A model generated the notes under the pieces. The model was not told the DNA's origin. It ran no database searches and worked only from the letters and a program-made list of their open reading frames with translations. From contig DASWVC010000115.1 in the NCBI GenBank assembly GCA_036401335.1, forward strand, positions 1 through 9,294: a DNA stretch of 9,294 nt, in the 5' to 3' direction. Positions 5,871 through 9,294 of this stretch are shown in pieces. Made by a program: the position numbers and the translations under genes. The stretch's first letter is position 1. Every line of letters starts with the position of its first letter. The DNA comes from DASWVC01 sp036401335 (GTDB taxonomy: Bacteria > Verrucomicrobiota > Verrucomicrobiia > Chthoniobacterales > JAFAMB01).

Positions 5871-7696
5871 CGCATGATTTCCCCGCGCCGTGTTGAAACG
5901 ATAACGGTTTCAGTGAACGAATTGATTGAAACATAACGGGCAAAGAACTCGGCCAGGACAGCACCCAGCAGGAAAATACCCGAGCCTTCAAAAGCATCTT
6001 CATCCATCATGACGTTAATTGCCAAGCCGCGTCCGAAAGTCAGCGGGCCGTCAGTCGGCAGCCGCCGGATTACAGGAACGGCCCTGGCGGAGTGAACGCC
6101 TTCGAGCTGGCGAAGGTGTTGGGCGTCGTGCGGGTTGACGTAAAGGCGAAGGAGCTCCCGTAAGGCGGCGCTTTCACCGTTCTGGTCCAACAAAGAAAGG
6201 TAGTTTAACGACAAGTGGCTGACCAAACGCCAAGGCATCTCCCCGTCGGGCACAGACGGGAGGGGTACGGTCGGGCCGGCCACGAAGCGAATGGAGGCCA
6301 TCGGGGCAAAAAGCTCCGTTTGCAGGTCGGTCTCACCGAGGCCCAGCGGCAACCGGATCGGCAAGTGCCGGTTTGTGCAAAGCGCAGCCAGATTGAGCTG
6401 ACCAAGTTCTTCGGAATACGGTGCCGACGATCCGTCGACAAAGGAGATGAAGACGTCGCTTCCCGCGTAGGACGACACCGCGCCGAGACGCTTTTCTTTA
6501 GCCGTCAAAAGGCGTGGGGTGCGATGAAGGGTGTAATAAGCGCCCGCCCGTTCGCTGCCGTCCCTGGCCCGGTAAAAGGGTTCGAAGACACGTTTTTCAT
6601 AGGTGCGGGCATTTACCCCGACGACTTCCTGGAGGGAGTGGATTTCGTAGTCCAGAGGCCGGGTACGTTCGGCGACGACGTGGAACTCCGAGAACCGGTC
6701 GGAGACCAGCACGGGATCAAGCCGTTTGGGAAAGAGGTTGATGACCGGGGTGCAGAACAACGCGAACGTGCTGGCATCGACGCGGTTGTCGAGCTTCGGT
6801 TCCGGGGTGTGCAACGTGATCACCAGGTCAATCCGTTCGCCGTCACAATCAGCCAGCGCGTGACTCAGGTTAGTCAGCGAGAAAAACAGAAACCGTTGCG
6901 GACAGGCAAAGTATTCCTTAAGCAGGCGGTAACCGCTGAAATTGCGTGCTCCGGTGGGAAGAAGCGCTTCAGCCTCCTCAAAGCCGACGCGTGTAACCGC
7001 CGAGGCGGGGAGGACCTTGCGCAGCGGCTTTTCACCTCTCGGCGCCTGCACGACAATGTTCCCGGCCCGCGAGAAAATCTGCTCGTAAAGCCAGAAAGGG
7101 ATTTCGTCGCTGCCACGAATGAAAAACGGCAACTGGTCCAGGTGCATCTCGCGGAATTTCTTCCCGGCCTGGGTCTGGAGCCGGATCAGCAGGGCAGCCT
7201 TGGCATCCAGCCCCGGTGGCAGTTCCAATTCGGCGAGGTTGCGGGAAAAATAACGGCAGTCCGTGACCCGCAGCGGCCAGAGTCGAACCGGGTGAACGGT
7301 GCGGAACTGGCAGGGCGTTTCATCACCGGCGATGCTTCGCAGGGCGGTGCCACGGTCCAGCAGAAAACCCTCCGCTGGTCCTGCCTCGCGCGGATCCGGC
7401 TCAAAACGGACCACACCGAGGGACGGCACCGGATGAAGGCAGTGGGGGTAGACGGTTTCGAGCAGCGTTTGGGTCAGCCGTGGAAATTCGGCATCCAGCT
7501 TCAAATGGACGCGGGCGGCAAGAAAGGCGAAACCCTCGAGTAAACGCTCCACGTAAGGATCGGGACAGATCTCCTTGGCGTCCCGGTCCAAAGCAAGGCG
7601 GCCGGCAATCTTCGGAAAATCGCGTGCAAACTCGCCGGCAATCTCCCGCACCTGGCGAAGTTCGCCGTTGTAATAGGCGAGCAGACGCTCATCCAT
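5834..7696 (-). CDS. tssF: TssF, T6SS baseplate wedge protein (ImpG/VasA family)
   Basis: TssF is the largest wedge subunit of the T6SS baseplate and pairs with TssG in a 2:1 complex related to phage T4 gp6/gp7. At 620 residues it has the usual length. Recognisable parts are the N-terminal YYNGELRQVREIAGEFARDF (8-27), YPHCLHPVPSLG (83-94), the central SGYRLLKEYFACPQRFLFF (254-272), CTPVINLFPK (315-324), CTNRHLP (440-446) and a C-terminal RGEIMRWPHRAG (604-615). The whole protein is collinear with the family and shows no internal break. Its ATG overlaps the end of tssE by 8 nt (ATGGATGA), and its 3' end overlaps tssG by 37 nt, so the three wedge proteins are probably made in coupled amounts. 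It has the only strong Shine-Dalgarno in the operon. Confidence 0.98.
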   Translation of the reverse strand: MDERLLAYYNGELRQVREIAGEFARDFPKIAGRLALDRDAKEICPDPYVERLLEGFAFLAARVHLKLDAEFPRLTQTLLETVYPHCLHPVPSLGVVRFEPDPREAGPAEGFLLDRGTALRSIAGDETPCQFRTVHPVRLWPLRVTDCRYFSRNLAELELPPGLDAKAALLIRLQTQAGKKFREMHLDQLPFFIRGSDEIPFWLYEQIFSRAGNIVVQAPRGEKPLRKVLPASAVTRVGFEEAEALLPTGARNFSGYRLLKEYFACPQRFLFFSLTNLSHALADCDGERIDLVITLHTPEPKLDNRVDASTFALFCTPVINLFPKRLDPVLVSDRFSEFHVVAERTRPLDYEIHSLQEVVGVNARTYEKRVFEPFYRARDGSERAGAYYTLHRTPRLLTAKEKRLGAVSSYAGSDVFISFVDGSSAPYSEELGQLNLAALCTNRHLPIRLPLGLGETDLQTELFAPMASIRFVAGPTVPLPSVPDGEMPWRLVSHLSLNYLSLLDQNGESAALRELLRLYVNPHDAQHLRQLEGVHSARAVPVIRRLPTDGPLTFGRGLAINVMMDEDAFEGSGIFLLGAVLAEFFARYVSINSFTETVIVSTRRGEIMRWPHRAGTRQIA

Positions 7697-8192
7697 GGCC
7701 GGCCTCCCGGGTCATGCTGTAGCTGGATTCCAGGTCCAGTTGAGTTTTGACGAAGAGCTTTTCGGGAAGTGGATTCGCCCAAAGCTCGCCGCTCATTTCA
7801 ATGGAGAGAAGGTGGCGATCAATCGAAACGCGAACGTGCAGCGTGTGGCGGTTAATCCGTGGCTCAAACAGCGCAACGGCATCGTAAACCTGTTTTTCGA
7901 TCTCCTCAATGTCGGGAGACAACCACCCGTAATATTGGCGCAGGCCGAAGTTTACGACCGAGCGAAAGGCCTCCGGGAAATCCTCAAACCTTTGCTGGCC
8001 AACCTTTTCGTCCGGGTAATGCCCGACGGCGTTGAAGAGCCATTGCAGGTCGCGCAACACCCCGGCGCGGTAACGCTGAAGGGAGATGATCCGTTGCGTC
8101 CGGCTTTCTTCTTTCTTATCGGGTGCGTCATCGGTCAACCGATCAAGCAGGCAAGGTTGAAGACGGTCCAGCGGGGTGTTTCCGTCGGTCAT
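7689..8192 (-). CDS. tssE: TssE, T6SS baseplate gp25-like protein
   Basis: TssE is the T6SS counterpart of phage T4 gp25 and primes sheath assembly at the baseplate. The 167 residues contain the family landmarks in order: LQPCLLDRLTD (11-21) near the N-terminus, LQRYRAGVLRDLQWLFNA (38-55), SVVNFGL (78-84), FEPRI (109-113) with the conserved EPR triad, and ELWANPLPEKLFVKT (136-150) leading into the final strand. Nothing is missing. It starts 42 nt after tagJ. No Shine-Dalgarno is visible before the ATG (8190-8192), which may mean translation depends on tagJ. The stop overlaps the tssF start. Confidence 0.97.
   Translation of the reverse strand: MTDGNTPLDRLQPCLLDRLTDDAPDKKEESRTQRIISLQRYRAGVLRDLQWLFNAVGHYPDEKVGQQRFEDFPEAFRSVVNFGLRQYYGWLSPDIEEIEKQVYDAVALFEPRINRHTLHVRVSIDRHLLSIEMSGELWANPLPEKLFVKTQLDLESSYSMTREAGHG
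7703..7708 (-). promoter_or_regulatory. Strong ribosome binding site of tssF
   Basis: On the minus strand the sequence GGGAGG lies six bases upstream of the tssF ATG, within the last codons of tssE. It confirms the chosen tssF start. It stands out because the other genes in this operon have weak or no Shine-Dalgarno sequences. Confidence 0.6.
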
Positions 8193-8234
8193 GAGGTTCA
8201 GGTAGCCCGCGGTCCGAAGTTTGCCGCCGGTCGG

Positions 8235-9041
8235 TTATGAGGCGAGTGCATGAACGGCGGGTTCAAACTCGATGTTTCGGACTTCAAGGAGCGGGTACTC
8301 CGCCTCATCGGTCGCCAGGATCCGTTGGCCGCTGCCGATCAGGATGCCGGCATGGTTGGCCCACTCCGTTTTTCTGGCCAGTTTACACCCGTCGTCGGCT
8401 GATTGTTCCGTATCGACGTAGCGCGTCGGGATGTGCCCTGCACCCTGGCCGCCATTCGCCCACGTGAGTTGGACCGGTGTCCACACCAAGTCCCGAAGGT
8501 CGGATGCCGGCTCGACTGCGACGCGCTGAAGGTGTTCAAACGGCACCCAGTAATACCGACCTTCCAAAAACAATTCCAGCACCGGTCCCAGGCGTTCGTC
8601 TGCGTCCGCCAGCCACGCGAATGGGGTGTCATTGATTTTTCCCGCAACCGCCGGTGCGGCCGCGAAGGCGGCGTCACGCAGGGTGCGGCCGGCTTCGCCC
8701 TCGCCGCGGTGGAAATGGCCGAGTGCCTGCACCAGGGACCCAATCCACGGCGGCGGTTCACCAAAGATCAGCGGGGTGCGTTTGCCGGCAAACACTTGCT
8801 GGCGAAGGCGTTCGCAAACGAGGATGGGTTGAAAAATATTGACCATCAGCAAACTGCCGTCATCCACCTCGGCCAGCACCTTGAGCTGGGTGTCGGCGCG
8901 GGCCCATTCGCCGAGCACGCTGAGCAGCTGAAAGAGAAAGATCCGGCGTTTAACATCGGCAGGATGGTCCCTCAATTCCGTTTGCAAACGCTGCTGGCAA
9001 TCCCTTAACCGGCCAGCTTTAAAAAGTTCCTCGGCGGTCAT
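8235..9041 (-). CDS. tagJ: TagJ, T6SS sheath-associated accessory protein (ImpE/SciE family)
   Basis: TagJ (HsiE1 in P. aeruginosa) is a cytoplasmic accessory protein found in one subclass of T6SS. There it binds the N-terminus of the sheath protein TssB and is thought to help ClpV-dependent sheath recycling. The 268-residue length is normal. The N-terminal 120 residues form TPR-like helical pairs (LFKAGRLRDCQQRLQTELRD at 6-25, FQLLSVLGEWARADTQLKVL at 37-56). The C-terminal ImpE domain shows FAWLADADERLGPVLELF (141-158), YYWVPFEHL (163-171), LRDLVWTP (182-189), HIPTRYVDTE (203-212) and LARKTEW (221-227). It lies between hcp and tssE, as in HSI-I. The ATG (9039-9041) has no obvious Shine-Dalgarno within the preceding 35 bases; an alternative in-frame start upstream was not found. 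Confidence 0.96.
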   Translation of the reverse strand: MTAEELFKAGRLRDCQQRLQTELRDHPADVKRRIFLFQLLSVLGEWARADTQLKVLAEVDDGSLLMVNIFQPILVCERLRQQVFAGKRTPLIFGEPPPWIGSLVQALGHFHRGEGEAGRTLRDAAFAAAPAVAGKINDTPFAWLADADERLGPVLELFLEGRYYWVPFEHLQRVAVEPASDLRDLVWTPVQLTWANGGQGAGHIPTRYVDTEQSADDGCKLARKTEWANHAGILIGSGQRILATDEAEYPLLEVRNIEFEPAVHALAS

Positions 9042-9084
9042 AAATAAAGAAAATCCGGGGAGAGAACTGAAAGGGGCAAAGGGT

Positions 9085-9145
9085 CAGCCGAACGCGGCTG
9101 CACAGGGTCGAAGCCCGGACAGCCTCCCGCCGCGGGGCAGCCGCG
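9085..9145. repeat. Inverted repeats in the hcp-tagJ intergenic gap
   Basis: The 112-nt gap between hcp and tagJ contains a perfect hairpin CAGCCG-AACG-CGGCTG (9085-9100). CGCGGCTG (9093-9100) can alternatively pair with CAGCCGCG (9138-9145), and CGCGG (9131-9135) can pair with CCGCG (9141-9145). The alternatives are mutually exclusive. None is followed by a T-run on the minus strand, so a simple intrinsic terminator is unlikely. Such stems after hcp could slow 3' decay of the hcp message or reduce read-through into tagJ. Confidence 0.35.
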
Positions 9146-9153
9146 CCGCAAGC

Positions 9154-9294
9154 TCAGGCCTTGGCGTTGGCGGCGATGTCCCAGCCGAACGGAATGGCCG
9201 TGCCCGCCGCGCCTTTGTCCCCCTGCGGCGTGTAGTCAAGGTTGACCTTCGAGAAGTTGAGGCTGACGTTTTCCGTCAAACGGTCCTCGCCCCC
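9154..9294 (-). CDS. hcp: Hcp (TssD), T6SS tube protein, C-terminal 46 residues
   Basis: Hcp forms the hexameric rings of the inner tube that is fired into target cells, and it also carries effectors. Only the C-terminus is in the window; the gene continues past the right edge. Reading from the edge, the frame gives ...TENVSLNFSKVNLDYTPQ..., then GTAIPFGWDIAANAKA and a TGA stop at 9154-9156. The pattern 'E.VSLNF.K...DYTPQ' followed by 'GWDIAAN' is the typical ending of Hcp, with the last beta strand and the tail after GWD. It lies directly before tagJ, as in HSI-I. Hcp proteins are about 160-170 residues, so roughly two thirds or more of the gene lies outside. Confidence 0.94.
   Translation of the reverse strand, partial: GGEDRLTENVSLNFSKVNLDYTPQGDKGAAGTAIPFGWDIAANAKA

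Noticed and set aside
6215..7543. 442-codon open frame on the plus strand
   Set aside because: It is fully antisense to tssF, whose protein is clearly conserved. Its translation is low in recognisable motifs and is a by-product of GC-rich codon use.

Overview
The window is one edge of a type VI secretion system (T6SS) locus. All convincing genes lie on the minus strand and are transcribed from the right end of the window to the left. In transcription order they are: the last 46 codons of hcp (tssD), tagJ (impE/sciE), tssE, tssF, tssG, tssH (clpV), and a 255-residue protein of unknown family. After a roughly 230-300 bp break come a small putative SleB-like cell-wall hydrolase and a short membrane protein. 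The order hcp-tagJ-tssE-tssF-tssG-clpV matches the HSI-I (H1-T6SS) cluster of Pseudomonas aeruginosa, where vgrG1 follows clpV1. Here the unknown gene takes the vgrG position.

The core genes cover baseplate and recycling functions. TssE, TssF and TssG are baseplate wedge proteins on which the Hcp tube and TssB/TssC sheath are built. ClpV disassembles the contracted sheath, and TagJ is a sheath-associated accessory protein. The genes are tightly packed: tssE/tssF overlap by 8 nt, tssF/tssG overlap by 37 nt, and the tagJ/tssE, tssG/tssH and tssH/unknown gaps are 42, 21 and 63 nt. This suggests one operon with translational coupling. The hcp-tagJ gap is larger (112 nt) and rich in short inverted repeats. 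tssB, tssC, tssA, tssK, tssL, tssM, tssJ and vgrG are not in the window.

The operon seems to end near position 1305, where a perfect 8-bp GC stem with flanking A/T tracts lies just past the last stop codon. The same stretch carries a decayed plus-strand fragment of a REP-associated tyrosine transposase (RAYT). Left of it are the hydrolase-like gene and the two-helix membrane protein, which could be T6SS cargo with a partner. That link is inferred from position and domain type only.

The organism is a GC-rich Gram-negative bacterium. Shine-Dalgarno sequences are weak or absent before most genes, tssF being the clear exception. The TagJ-type T6SS, the Hcp tail and the RAYT remnant would suit an environmental lineage such as Verrucomicrobia, Acidobacteria or Planctomycetes, but sequence inspection alone cannot fix the taxon. 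I saw no tRNA, rRNA, CRISPR array or intact insertion sequence.
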